A stretch of DNA of 64,000 bases from Deltaproteobacteria bacterium (GTDB lineage: Bacteria; Desulfobacterota; Dissulfuribacteria; Dissulfuribacterales; QOAL01), in NCBI GenBank assembly GCA_026995935.1, contig JALWNK010000067.1:19309-83308 (forward strand), written 5' to 3'. The position numbers and the translations under genes were made by a program. The notes beneath the pieces were generated by a model that was not told where the DNA came from, ran no database searches, and was given only the letters and a program-made list of their open reading frames with translations. Numbering within the stretch: position 1 is the stretch's first letter; every line of letters begins with the position of its first letter. Of the stretch, positions 26,109 to 34,096 are shown one piece after another.

Positions 26109-26126
26109 GTAATGGGTTTATGCTAG

Positions 26127-26205
26127 CATGGCACCACATCTACTGCGTTATCTGAGGTTAGACCTACAGGGAGCACGCCTTCATGCCATACGCCTTGTAT
26201 CTGCA
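26127..26205. repeat. Possible non-coding dispersed element near tRNA-Leu
   Basis: ATGGCA (26128-26133) and TGCCAT (26184-26189) face each other across a moderately GC-rich, non-coding stretch that differs from the AT-rich flanks. It lies between the patatin gene and tRNA-Leu. No transposase frame is present. The assignment as a repeat rests on pattern only. Confidence 0.25.
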
Positions 26206-26311
26206 GCACCCCTCTGGCCTTTTATTTCGTTTACGCAGGAATGCCAGATTAAGTAGTGATTGTTTCTAGGTGATTTGATTGTGTTTTGGACCTTGTGGAG
26301 GCCAAGTCAAG

Positions 26312-26399
26312 TGGTGCCGAAGGGGAGATTCGAACTCCCACGGGAATAACTCCCACTAGATCCTGAATCTAGCGCGTCTACCAATTCCGCCACTTCGGC
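26312..26399 (-). tRNA. tRNA-Leu (anticodon CAG), CCA encoded
   Basis: The minus strand reads GCCGAAGTGGCGGAATTGG at the 5' end, pairing with CTTCGGC near the 3' end for a 7-bp acceptor stem. The anticodon arm is CTAGATT-CAG-GATCTAG. A long class II variable arm (TGGGAGTTATTCCCG) and the T arm GGGAGTTCGAATCTCCC follow. A, then encoded CCA, complete the 3' end. CAG reads CUG leucine codons. Confidence 0.97.
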
Positions 26400-26414
26400 C
26401 TGGGTTGCCTGCTA

Positions 26415-26443
26415 ATTAAATAAAGAGGAGTTGCGCTTGTCAA
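26415..26443 (-). promoter_or_regulatory. Sigma70-type promoter of tRNA-Leu
   Basis: On the minus strand TTGACA (26443-26438) and TTTAAT (26420-26415) are separated by 17 nt. The -10 ends 15 nt before the tRNA 5' end, a usual spacing for a tRNA transcript. Confidence 0.65.
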
Positions 26444-26486
26444 GTGGTCATATTACTGTTTCCCAGACAAATAACCGGGGACCTAC

Positions 26487-27428
26487 ATGAAGATATATAC
26501 CGCACTTGAGGAGATAGAAAGGCCATTTAACAGGCCCGCTCTCACCATTGGCAATTTCGACGGGGTACACCTTGGCCACCAGGCGCTTTTTAAAAAGGTG
26601 GTGGAACTGGCTGAAAAAAGAGGTGGCGACAAGGTGGCATTAACATTTCACCCCCATCCCATGAAGGTCCTCAGGCCAGAAAATCCTCCAAAGCTTATTT
26701 GTACACTTGAACAGAAGGTAGAACTTATCATGGAAGCGGGAATAGAACACCTGGTCTGCCTGCCATTTACCAGGGAGTTTGCCAAGACCAGTGCCACTGA
26801 ATTTGTTGAGAACATACTTTATGACACCATAGGGGTAGATGACCTTGTGGTTGGTTACGATTATGCATGTGGCAGGGGCAGAGAGGGTGACATAAAATTT
26901 TTGAAGACCATGGGTGAAAAGCTGGGCTTCCATGTCCATGTCATTCCACCTGTAAAGATAGATGGAATTATTGTTAGCAGTACTGCCATACGGGAGTTTG
27001 TAAAAAAGGGCGACATGACAATGGTTCGCAAGATGCTTGGCAGATTCTACCAGATTAGAGGAGTGGTAAAGAAAGGCAAGAGAAGGGGCGGGCCTGTGGT
27101 TGGTTTCCCCACTGCCAATTTATCCATAAATCCCGAGGACCTTTGCCCCAAGCCGGGTGTCTATGCGGTTCAGGTAATCCATGGAGAGAAACTATACAAC
27201 GGTGTTGTAAACATAGGATTCAATCCCACCTTTGGTGATGGAAAGCTTGGTGCCGAGGTTCATATCTTCAACTTTGACAAGGACATTTACGGTCATGAGA
27301 TCAAGGTCAATGTGGTAGAAAGGATAAGGGATGAAAAACGCTTTTCAGGCCCGAAGGAACTGGCAAAACAGATAAAAAAGGATATTGAAAGGGCCCAAGA
27401 AATTCTTAACTCCTTGAATCTGCAATGA
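26487..27428 (+). CDS. ribF: Bifunctional riboflavin kinase / FAD synthetase
   Basis: The 313-residue protein has the N-terminal nucleotidyltransferase domain (TIGNFDGVHLGHQALFKKV, residues about 20-40; later ISSTAIREFV-type SSTAIREFVKKG) and the C-terminal kinase domain (GGPVVGFPTANLSI, then NGVVNIGFNPTFGDG and ydhEIKVNVVERIRDEKRF-like end). It converts riboflavin to FMN and FMN to FAD in the cytosol. The length is that of the family. It is followed after 55 nt by the exosortase gene on the same strand, with no obvious link. Confidence 0.95.
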   Translation: MKIYTALEEIERPFNRPALTIGNFDGVHLGHQALFKKVVELAEKRGGDKVALTFHPHPMKVLRPENPPKLICTLEQKVELIMEAGIEHLVCLPFTREFAKTSATEFVENILYDTIGVDDLVVGYDYACGRGREGDIKFLKTMGEKLGFHVHVIPPVKIDGIIVSSTAIREFVKKGDMTMVRKMLGRFYQIRGVVKKGKRRGGPVVGFPTANLSINPEDLCPKPGVYAVQVIHGEKLYNGVVNIGFNPTFGDGKLGAEVHIFNFDKDIYGHEIKVNVVERIRDEKRFSGPKELAKQIKKDIERAQEILNSLNLQ

Positions 27429-27483
27429 ATTTGATACAGTTATCACTTCTGGGGTCGCAGTAAAAGCCAGGGCAGGGGCTTAA

Positions 27484-28026
27484 ATGAAATACGGAAAAGG
27501 GACCAGGAACGTCAATGTAGGTCAAAAGAGGACTCCAAGGTTTTCCGGTGCCAGATTCGTTGCCACATATGTCCTCCTCATGGGAGGCCTGGCCCTTGCA
27601 ATGAGTCTTGAGCCCATAAAGAGGGTCATTGATATAAATGGGCTCTATACAGACTTCATAGTAAAGGCCACGGCCATGGTCCTGAGGCCCTTTGGGTTTG
27701 TGAAAGGAGTACAGGGCTCGATTATACATCTTAAGGGGATATCTCTTGATGTGAAATTTGGATGCAACGGCCTGGAGGCATTTCTCATCTATATGGTGGC
27801 CATTTTGGCCTTTCCTGCCCGCTGGGAAAAGAAGCTATGGGGCATTCTGGTGGGTTTCCTGGTCATTCAGATCCTCAATGTGGCACGGATTGCAGCCCTT
27901 GGCTACTGTGGTGTCCATTTTGCAAGTTTTTTCCATGTGTTCCACATCTATGTGGCCCAGGGCATAATGATTGCCATCGCATTTGTCCTCTTCCTCTTTT
28001 GGCTTAACAATGTGGTCAAGGAATAG
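27484..28026 (+). CDS. xrtH: Exosortase H family transpeptidase-like membrane protein
   Basis: The 180-residue polytopic protein has the exosortase catalytic set: Cys94 in KFGCNGLEAFLIY, Arg135 in LNVARIAALG and His154 in FHVFHIYVAQG. Its short length, with a single copy of the core helices, matches exosortase H, which is paired with IPTLxxWG-CTERM proteins. Exosortases cut and transfer proteins at a C-terminal sorting signal in the cytoplasmic membrane. No protein in this window shows such a tail, so substrates lie elsewhere. The last codons overlap the next gene. Confidence 0.85.
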   Translation: MKYGKGTRNVNVGQKRTPRFSGARFVATYVLLMGGLALAMSLEPIKRVIDINGLYTDFIVKATAMVLRPFGFVKGVQGSIIHLKGISLDVKFGCNGLEAFLIYMVAILAFPARWEKKLWGILVGFLVIQILNVARIAALGYCGVHFASFFHVFHIYVAQGIMIAIAFVLFLFWLNNVVKE

Positions 28027-28603
28027 AGTACTCTTAGCCACCATCATCTTTTTAGTGGCGTATAGCCTGGGGGTCTTTTTATGGGTTTACATTAAGGCCT
28101 ATTATGGCATGGCAATCACCAGTGTGGGTGCCCATCTTTCTGCCCTTGTTTCCGGGTGTTTTGTTGACAAAATAGAATTTCATGGTGAACGGGCGGTATG
28201 CAATTTTGTATACCAGGCCCTAACGGTTCGAGGACCTGCAAACCTTCATTTTGCCACCCAACTGTACGTATCAAACTATTCCTACAATGTGCCTCTGACT
28301 CTTTCCTTAATGGCCGCTCTCTATCCATTCATCAAATACAAGAGGCGATTTTTGATGGAGGCCCTGGGTTTGCTGGTGGTGATACATGTACTTTATGTGT
28401 TTTGGTATTGTGGTTTGCAGACCTACTATTCCCTTATTAAAGCAGGGGTAAAGACCGTCTGGAAACCGGAGGCATTTTTCTGGGAATTTCCCTGGGTATT
28501 TATTAATGCCATGGTCATCAGATTTGAACCCTTTCTTATTGGGGCCTTTTTGTGGTTCAGAAATATGGGTTTTAAGGTTTCAGTACAGGATAGAGCGGCC
28601 TGA
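28010..28603 (+). CDS. Exosortase H-associated membrane protein
   Basis: The start is set at ATG 28010 (MWSRNRVLLATIIFLVA), overlapping the last 17 nt of xrtH; the track start at 27971 has no ribosome site. The 197-residue protein has an N-terminal membrane helix, a middle extracytoplasmic region and three to four more helices, including the segment YVFWYCGLQTYYSLIKAGV. Proteins of this size and topology directly follow exosortase H genes and are thought to assist it. No catalytic motif is visible. Confidence 0.75.
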   Translation: MWSRNRVLLATIIFLVAYSLGVFLWVYIKAYYGMAITSVGAHLSALVSGCFVDKIEFHGERAVCNFVYQALTVRGPANLHFATQLYVSNYSYNVPLTLSLMAALYPFIKYKRRFLMEALGLLVVIHVLYVFWYCGLQTYYSLIKAGVKTVWKPEAFFWEFPWVFINAMVIRFEPFLIGAFLWFRNMGFKVSVQDRAA

Positions 28604-28636
28604 ATCCAAGGCGGTTCGAGGGGCTGCGTTAAAATG

Positions 28637-28659
28637 AAAAAAGGCCCCTTAAAGGGGCC
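28637..28659 (-). terminator. Terminator of the ferredoxin gene
   Basis: GGCCCC-TTAAA-GGGGCC (28643-28659) forms a GC-rich stem followed, on the minus strand, by TTTTTT. It lies 38 nt after the ferredoxin stop codon. Confidence 0.85.
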
Positions 28660-28697
28660 AGAATGCTCAACTTACATCGAGTAATTAAGTTGGCAAC

Positions 28698-28883
28698 TTA
28701 GACTTCTTCCACTGTGATTGCACCTACAGGGCAGACCTCAACGCAGGTTTCGCAACCAAGGCAATCATCAGGCCTAGCTATTACTGGCTTGTCATCCTCA
28801 AAGTCATAGACTTCTGCAGGACAAGCGTTTACGCATTCCTCATCGCCCTGGCACTTGTCGTAATCGATTGTAATCTGAAACAT
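28698..28883 (-). CDS. Ferredoxin, 4Fe-4S type
   Basis: The 61-residue protein has two cluster-binding sets: CQGDEECVNACPAEVYDF, an expanded first motif with the Cys spacing altered, and the regular CLGCETCVEVCPVGAI. It is a small cytoplasmic electron carrier of the kind abundant in sulfate reducers, where it can serve AOR or hydrogenases. The first motif has C-x5-C-x3-C; with only three Cys it may hold a [3Fe-4S] or a [4Fe-4S] cluster with a non-Cys ligand. The gene is monocistronic, with AAGGAGGAAGCC before the ATG, its own promoter and a terminator. Confidence 0.9.
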   Translation of the reverse strand: MFQITIDYDKCQGDEECVNACPAEVYDFEDDKPVIARPDDCLGCETCVEVCPVGAITVEEV

Positions 28884-28952
28884 GGCTTCCTCCTTGATCT
28901 TTTAGTTTGTGGGAACATATCCCTGGATTCTTTGACTTAAAAAAACAGGATT

Positions 28953-28982
28953 CATATAGACAAAAGACAAAGGCCTTGTCAA
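28953..28982 (-). promoter_or_regulatory. Sigma70-type promoter of the ferredoxin gene
   Basis: On the minus strand TTGACA (28982-28977) and TATATG (28958-28953) are 18 nt apart, about 70 nt before the ATG. The segment TTTTGTCTATA at the -10 resembles that of the dsrMKJOP promoter. Confidence 0.55.
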
Positions 28983-29030
28983 GCCTATTTTGTGTTTTTT
29001 GCTCAAAATCTCACAAGCTCTCTTCGCTTT

Positions 29031-30461
29031 TTATTTTTGGCCTTCAGAGTACCGGCTTACGCCTCTGAGGAAGGTAGAGGCCCACTCTTTCTGACCCAAG
29101 GCGTGTATGTGTGTATATGTAGAAAATATATTTTTTAAAGCAAATCCTTCCTGGGCACCTGGGAAACCGCTCCCTCTAATGACCTTGCAGACAAACTTGT
29201 AATGTGTAGGCTGCCGGGCCTTCAATATGGGAAGAGAGTAGTGAAATTCATGGCCCTTGACCCTTGCTCCTTTTTTGTAAAACGGGCTGTCATCCACGAA
29301 GTCCAGGGCGGTATAGCCATGACCTGCAGGCCTTCTCTTCATTTCAAAATCAAGTGGCAAAGCCCTAACCATCTGGAACTTCCTTCCTTGCCACAGGATA
29401 TTTTGGCCAAGATACATGAGTCCTCCGCACTCGGCATAAACGGGAAGGCCTTGGTCGATAAGACTTAGGAGCTGGGTTCTGAATTTGCTGTTTTCTTCCA
29501 GTTGCCTTGCCTGGGTCTCAGGAAATCCACCCCCAATGTAAATTCCGTCAATGGGTGGGATAGAATTGTCAGAAAGGGCGTTCAAAAATAAAAGCTTTGC
29601 ACCCAAGAGTTTAATTGCCTCCAGGTTTTCTGGGTAATAAAATTGAAAGGCGGCATCTCTGATAACCCCGATCCTAAGACCTGTAAACGGCTGGTCTTCG
29701 ATCTCAAAAAGTGCCCTGACGTCCCTGTTTACAACCCTGGTTACTGCCCTTTGGGAAGCAAGGTTGAGGATTTTGTCTATATCGATGTTTTTCCTCAAAA
29801 GTGTGGCCAGGAAATCCAGGGCCCTGGATGGGCCGGTAAATTCGTCTGCAGGCGTCAGACCCAGGTGCCGCATGGGAAGGGGATCCTCTTTCATCCGGGG
29901 AATGAAGCCCAGAACAGGAAGGCCGGTATATGTCTCAATGGCCTCGGTTACCACCTTGATGTGCCTGCTTCCTCCAACCCTGTTGAGCACTACTCCCATG
30001 AAATCAAGCCCCTGTTCGAACCTCATGCATCCAAGGACCATGGCAGCTACTGTTCTGGTTGATTTGGTGCAATCGACCACCAAAAGCACCGGGACCTTAA
30101 GGGTGCTGCAAAGTCTTGAGGTGCTGGAGGTGCCTTTTACATCCATGCCGTCAAAAAGCCCCCTGTTACCCTCAATTATGGCTATGTCAGCGTCTTTGGC
30201 CCTCAAATGCAAGGAATCCCTGATTGTTTCTTCATCCATCAAAAAGGGGTCAAGGTTGTAACAGGGATTTGATGAGGCACAGGCAAGCCATGCCGCGTCA
30301 ATGTAGTCAGGGCCTTTCTTGAAACAGCAAACGCGTTTCCCCATTTGGTGGAAGGCCCTTGCAAGCCCCAGGCTTAAAATAGTCTTTCCAGATCCACCGC
30401 GAAGGGCTGCAACGGTGAAGGCAGGGACCTTGTGAGTTTCTTTAGTAGTTTTGTTTTTCAT
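29031..30461 (-). CDS. Cobyrinate a,c-diamide synthase family protein (CbiA/CobB; DsrN possible)
   Basis: The 476-residue protein has an N-terminal dethiobiotin-synthetase-like ATPase domain with LRGGSGKTILSLGLARAF and FKKGPDYIDAAW. The C-terminal class I-like glutaminase domain has IGGGFPETQARQLEEN and the nucleophile region VYAECGGLMYLG. CbiA amidates the a and c acetate groups of cobyrinate; the relative DsrN amidates sirohaem for dissimilatory sulfite reductase. In this dsr-bearing organism either is possible. It overlaps the radical SAM gene by 4 nt (ATGA). Confidence 0.87.
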   Translation of the reverse strand: MKNKTTKETHKVPAFTVAALRGGSGKTILSLGLARAFHQMGKRVCCFKKGPDYIDAAWLACASSNPCYNLDPFLMDEETIRDSLHLRAKDADIAIIEGNRGLFDGMDVKGTSSTSRLCSTLKVPVLLVVDCTKSTRTVAAMVLGCMRFEQGLDFMGVVLNRVGGSRHIKVVTEAIETYTGLPVLGFIPRMKEDPLPMRHLGLTPADEFTGPSRALDFLATLLRKNIDIDKILNLASQRAVTRVVNRDVRALFEIEDQPFTGLRIGVIRDAAFQFYYPENLEAIKLLGAKLLFLNALSDNSIPPIDGIYIGGGFPETQARQLEENSKFRTQLLSLIDQGLPVYAECGGLMYLGQNILWQGRKFQMVRALPLDFEMKRRPAGHGYTALDFVDDSPFYKKGARVKGHEFHYSLPILKARQPTHYKFVCKVIRGSGFPGAQEGFALKNIFSTYTHIHALGQKEWASTFLRGVSRYSEGQK

Positions 30462-32221
30462 GCGTTTTTCAGTGGGGTATGACAGGCCCGAGTCTTGTGA
30501 AGGTTCTTTATCTTTTCTTCAAGGATCGATGCAAGCCCAAATTTTCCAAGGCATTTTGCACATTGGACAGCGTAACGTAGATTTTGTTCAGAGGAATCGT
30601 GTTTCATAAAGAGGTCAAGGGCCTTGTCAAACTCTCCCAAAGACATGAGGCTCACTCCAAGGCATCCACTCAAGTCAGAAGAATTCGGATAGTGCACGAG
30701 GCCCTTTTCCAGTAGTCTGATTGCCCTGTCATGTTGTCCGTTTCTTTGAAGAAGTATGGCTAGACCAAGATAGGCCCTGTGGTCTGGGAAAAAGGTCAGT
30801 GCCTGCTCAAAAAGGGCCATTGCAGTCCTTTCCTTGTGCGGTATTTCGTCGATCTTGCCATAGTCTCCAAAAACAAATGTCATGCCTAATCGTGAAAGAA
30901 AGGAAGCATGATAAGGTGCAAGCTCAGGCAGATTCTTTAACTTCACATTCAGGGCAAAGTCTGGAAGTTTTGAGTAAAAGGCCTTTCTAAGCCTCTTGCC
31001 GAATTTTAGGACCTTTTCTTCACTTAGTTTTTCATCGGTCTGAAAATACATTATATCCTCTATTCTGTTCAGCCAGATATCGTCATCCCTTCCAGTACGC
31101 TTTTTGAAATCATCGTAAAGTCTTGTACCAGGAAATATGTCAAGAATGTAGAATATTGCCCCCAAGGGCCTTATCCTTTCTATTAACCTTATTGACTCGT
31201 CTATGGTCTTGTTGTTTTCACCAGGGCTTCCATAAATAAAATAGGCCCTTGGCATCATGCCGTAGGCCCGGGTAGTTTCAAAGGCCTTCTTAATTTCCCC
31301 GTCTTTAATGGTTTTGTTAAGGGCCCTTCTAATTTTAGGAGATCCACTTTCAACACCGTAGCTGATCTGAATACAGCCGGCCCTTCTCATCCAGTAAGCG
31401 ATCTCCTCATCTACTATGTTTACCCTTGAGATGGCCGCCCATTCGATTTGAAGCCGCCTCTGAATAATCTTGTTGCAGATGGATATGACCCTGTCCTTTT
31501 TGAGTGTAAAGGTGTCATCGGAGACGTAGAAAAAGTTGACCCCCTTTTTATTCAGTCTTTCCAGTTGGTTGACAAAATATTCTGCCCCATGAAAGCGAAC
31601 CTTTCTGTTCCATATCCTTGGAGAGCCGCAAAAGGCACAGTTCCAGGGGCATCCCCTTGATGAAATCACGTGCTGAAAGGTGAAGAACCTCGCGGGATCA
31701 GGAAGGCTGTCAAGATCGGAAATGAAGGGCCTGTCTCCAGTTCTTGTTGGCACACCTCCTTCTCTGTATGCTATGCCTCGAACCTCCTTCAATCTACCAA
31801 GCTTCTGTTTTTCAATCAGCCTAACAAGTTCAGAGAGCGTCTCTTCTCCCTCTCCCATAATGATGGCATCCACCTCTTTAAAGTGCGTCAGCAGGTGCTC
31901 CCACAAAAAGGTGGCCCCTGGGCCTCCAAATATAACCGGGGTTTCAGGAAAGAGGCGCTTTGAAATCCTGGCAATATCCAGGCCGCCCCATCTGTTGGCG
32001 TGAAGAATGGAGATAGCGGTAACATCAGGATGGATGCGCCTCAGTTCCTTCTCCATGTGAATTTCTTTGCCCTTCATGGCGTGCCAATTGAGTATCTCGC
32101 AGTCGTGCCCTTGTTCCTTTAGTATTGCCGCAAGGTAATAAAGACCAATGGGAGGAACCCTGATATCGTAATCGTTAATTCGTGGGTCAAGGCAATATGG
32201 GTTGATAAAGGCGATTTTCAC
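30458..32221 (-). CDS. B12-binding-type radical SAM protein with C-terminal TPR region
   Basis: The 587-residue protein has an N-terminal cobalamin-binding-like Rossmann domain (residues about 1-135, VPPIGLYYLAAILKEQGHDCEIL and VIFGGPGATF), without a clear DxHxxG cobalamin-tail motif. The radical SAM core follows with the cluster site SSRGCPWNCAFCG (CxxxCxxC). The last about 120 residues form TPR-like repeats (FEQALTFFPDHRAYLGLAILL, LEKGLVHYPNSSDLSGCLGVSL). Members methylate or rearrange diverse substrates; this one is unknown. Its coupling to the CbiA-like gene suggests a cofactor-related or tetrapyrrole role. Confidence 0.82.
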   Translation of the reverse strand: MKIAFINPYCLDPRINDYDIRVPPIGLYYLAAILKEQGHDCEILNWHAMKGKEIHMEKELRRIHPDVTAISILHANRWGGLDIARISKRLFPETPVIFGGPGATFLWEHLLTHFKEVDAIIMGEGEETLSELVRLIEKQKLGRLKEVRGIAYREGGVPTRTGDRPFISDLDSLPDPARFFTFQHVISSRGCPWNCAFCGSPRIWNRKVRFHGAEYFVNQLERLNKKGVNFFYVSDDTFTLKKDRVISICNKIIQRRLQIEWAAISRVNIVDEEIAYWMRRAGCIQISYGVESGSPKIRRALNKTIKDGEIKKAFETTRAYGMMPRAYFIYGSPGENNKTIDESIRLIERIRPLGAIFYILDIFPGTRLYDDFKKRTGRDDDIWLNRIEDIMYFQTDEKLSEEKVLKFGKRLRKAFYSKLPDFALNVKLKNLPELAPYHASFLSRLGMTFVFGDYGKIDEIPHKERTAMALFEQALTFFPDHRAYLGLAILLQRNGQHDRAIRLLEKGLVHYPNSSDLSGCLGVSLMSLGEFDKALDLFMKHDSSEQNLRYAVQCAKCLGKFGLASILEEKIKNLHKTRACHTPLKNA

Positions 32222-32360
32222 TCAAATTTTTCCTGTACGTATCGTTCGTCAGAGACTTTATGAAAATTTTTTCATGCTTTTTCACCATCAAGAGTACGGC
32301 CAAATGCCTGGTTTTTCAAGATGAATTACCTTTATACACCTGAGGTTTTGAATTAGTGAC

Positions 32361-32389
32361 TTGACACACAAGCTCTTTTTGTCTATAGA
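32361..32389 (+). promoter_or_regulatory. Sigma70-type promoter of the RsbRD-dsrMKJOP operon
   Basis: TTGACA (32361-32366) and TATAGA (32384-32389) are separated by exactly 17 nt. Transcription would start near 32396, about 95 nt before the GTG of the first gene. No operator is obvious. Confidence 0.7.
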
Positions 32390-32490
32390 TAGAAATCGCT
32401 GGCTGAATGACCATTCATTGTGGGCTTAAGCCAACTGGGGAGGAAAACGGGTTGCTTTTAACCCCGGAATCTCTTTTTAAAGGAGGCATC

Positions 32491-33066
32491 GTGGGGAGAA
32501 AAATTCATAAGGGACTTAGGGAGATCCTGGAACAGAAAAAGGGCCCGATAGTCGAAAAGTGGAGGAAACATATCCACAAATCCTATCCCCCTGAAACTGC
32601 TCAATTCCTGCAAAGAGAGAAAAACAAGTTCTCAAATCCCATCGGTTCATCTATAGAGGAAAGCATCTGGCCCCTTTATGATCAGCTTATAGGCGAGGCG
32701 GATCCGGCCACTACCAAGAAACTCCTTGACAACCTGGTGAGGGTAAGGGCTGTACAGGACTTTACTCCGGCCAGCGCGGTTCAGATTATCTTCGCACTCA
32801 AGAAGATAATCCGCAAGGAGGTCTTTGGAATTGTGCAGAAAAAAGGCCTCGTCAAGGAGTACCTGGAGTTTGAGTCGGAGATAGACAGGTTTGGGCTCCT
32901 GGCCTTTGATGTCTTTATGGAGTGCAGGGAGCGGGTTTGGGAAATTAAGCGTAATGACCTTTTGAAGAGACCGTATCTGCTTTCAGGGGGTATGTGTCCT
33001 TCCTATATGATGAAGCGTGGTATCAAGCATTTGGAAAAGCTAAAAAAAGAGATAACCCAACATTAA
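32491..33066 (+). CDS. RsbRD N-terminal domain protein heading the dsrMKJOP operon
   Basis: The start is set at GTG 32491, 4 nt after AAAGGAGG, giving 191 residues; the track start at 32407 would lie close to the predicted transcription start. The helical protein matches the RsbRD N-terminal (globin-like sensor) domain pattern: ILEQKKGPIVEKWRKHIHKSYPPETAQFL at the N-terminus and LEFESEIDRFGLLAFDVFMECRERVWEIKRNDL at the end. In stressosome proteins this domain receives signals. Here it has no STAS output domain. A regulatory or assembly role for the Dsr complex is inferred from its position 16 nt before dsrM. Confidence 0.75.
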   Translation: MGRKIHKGLREILEQKKGPIVEKWRKHIHKSYPPETAQFLQREKNKFSNPIGSSIEESIWPLYDQLIGEADPATTKKLLDNLVRVRAVQDFTPASAVQIIFALKKIIRKEVFGIVQKKGLVKEYLEFESEIDRFGLLAFDVFMECRERVWEIKRNDLLKRPYLLSGGMCPSYMMKRGIKHLEKLKKEITQH

Positions 33067-33082
33067 TTTTAGAGGAGTAGGT

Positions 33083-34078
33083 ATGGCAGCGCGTATTTTG
33101 TTTCCACTAGCAGTAGTTCTGGCAATCGTGGCAGTGGCCTTGATAGGAGGGTCAATATCCTTCCTACAGCCCTTGTTCAGCGTGGCCCTGCTCTATGTAG
33201 CCTTTGCCATATTCTTTTTTGGTTTCATGGCAAAGGTTATTGACTGGGCCAAGTCGCCAGTACCTTTTCGTATTCCTACAACAGCGGGTCAGGAATTCTC
33301 CCTGCCTTGGATCAAGTGGGCCAAGATAGACAACCCAAGCACCACTGGCGGGGTGCTTATGAGGATGTTTTTTGAGGTCTGTCTGTTTCGCTCGCTTTTC
33401 AGGAATATGAGAACGGACCTTCGTTCGGGCTGGCTCATCCACTCACCTACCAAGTGGCTCTGGCTCCTGGCACTCGGTTTTCACTATTCATTCTTGATTA
33501 TAGCCATAAGGCACCTGCGCCTCTTCGTGCATCCAATTCCTGGATTTGTTGAGACCCTGGATGCTGTAGACGGGATGTTTCAGATAGGCATTCCGCCAAT
33601 TTATCTTACGGACCTAGTGATTCTGCTTTGTGTTACTGGGCTTCTTGTTAGGAGGCTTTGTCTCCCAAAGGTTCGTTTTGTTTCTCTTGCTGCCGATTAT
33701 TTTCCGCTTTTCCTCATCTTGGGAATAGTAATCAGTGGGCTACTGATGAGATTTGTTTTTAGGGTGGACATTACGGCTGTCAAAGCCCTGGCAAATGGCA
33801 TAGTAAGTTTTCATCCAGTGGTACCAAAGGGGATCGGAGCAATATTTTTTGTTCACCTGGCTCTAGTCTGTACGCTCATAGCTTACTTCCCATTCAGTAA
33901 ACTTATGCACATGGGAGGTATATTTATGAGTCCTACCAGGAATCTGGCGAATACCACCAGAATGGCGTACCACGAGAATCCCTGGAGGCAGCCACCCAAG
34001 TTCCATTCCTATGAGGAATATGAAGATATGTACAGGGAATATATGAAAGAGGCAGGACTACCGCTTGAGAGAGAATAA
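33083..34078 (+). CDS. dsrM: DsrM, cytochrome b subunit of the sulfite reduction membrane complex
   Basis: The 331-residue membrane protein resembles NarI and HdrE, with about six hydrophobic segments. Candidate haem-b His ligands lie in LALGFHYSFLIIAIRHLRLF and in IFFVHLALVCTLIAY. The soluble tail carries SPTRNLANTTRMAYHENPWRQP, typical of DsrM. It should oxidise menaquinol and pass electrons to DsrK on the cytoplasmic side. A GAGGAG site precedes the ATG and dsrK follows 18 nt later. Confidence 0.95.
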   Translation: MAARILFPLAVVLAIVAVALIGGSISFLQPLFSVALLYVAFAIFFFGFMAKVIDWAKSPVPFRIPTTAGQEFSLPWIKWAKIDNPSTTGGVLMRMFFEVCLFRSLFRNMRTDLRSGWLIHSPTKWLWLLALGFHYSFLIIAIRHLRLFVHPIPGFVETLDAVDGMFQIGIPPIYLTDLVILLCVTGLLVRRLCLPKVRFVSLAADYFPLFLILGIVISGLLMRFVFRVDITAVKALANGIVSFHPVVPKGIGAIFFVHLALVCTLIAYFPFSKLMHMGGIFMSPTRNLANTTRMAYHENPWRQPPKFHSYEEYEDMYREYMKEAGLPLERE

Positions 34079-34096
34079 TTAAAAGGGAAAGGTATC

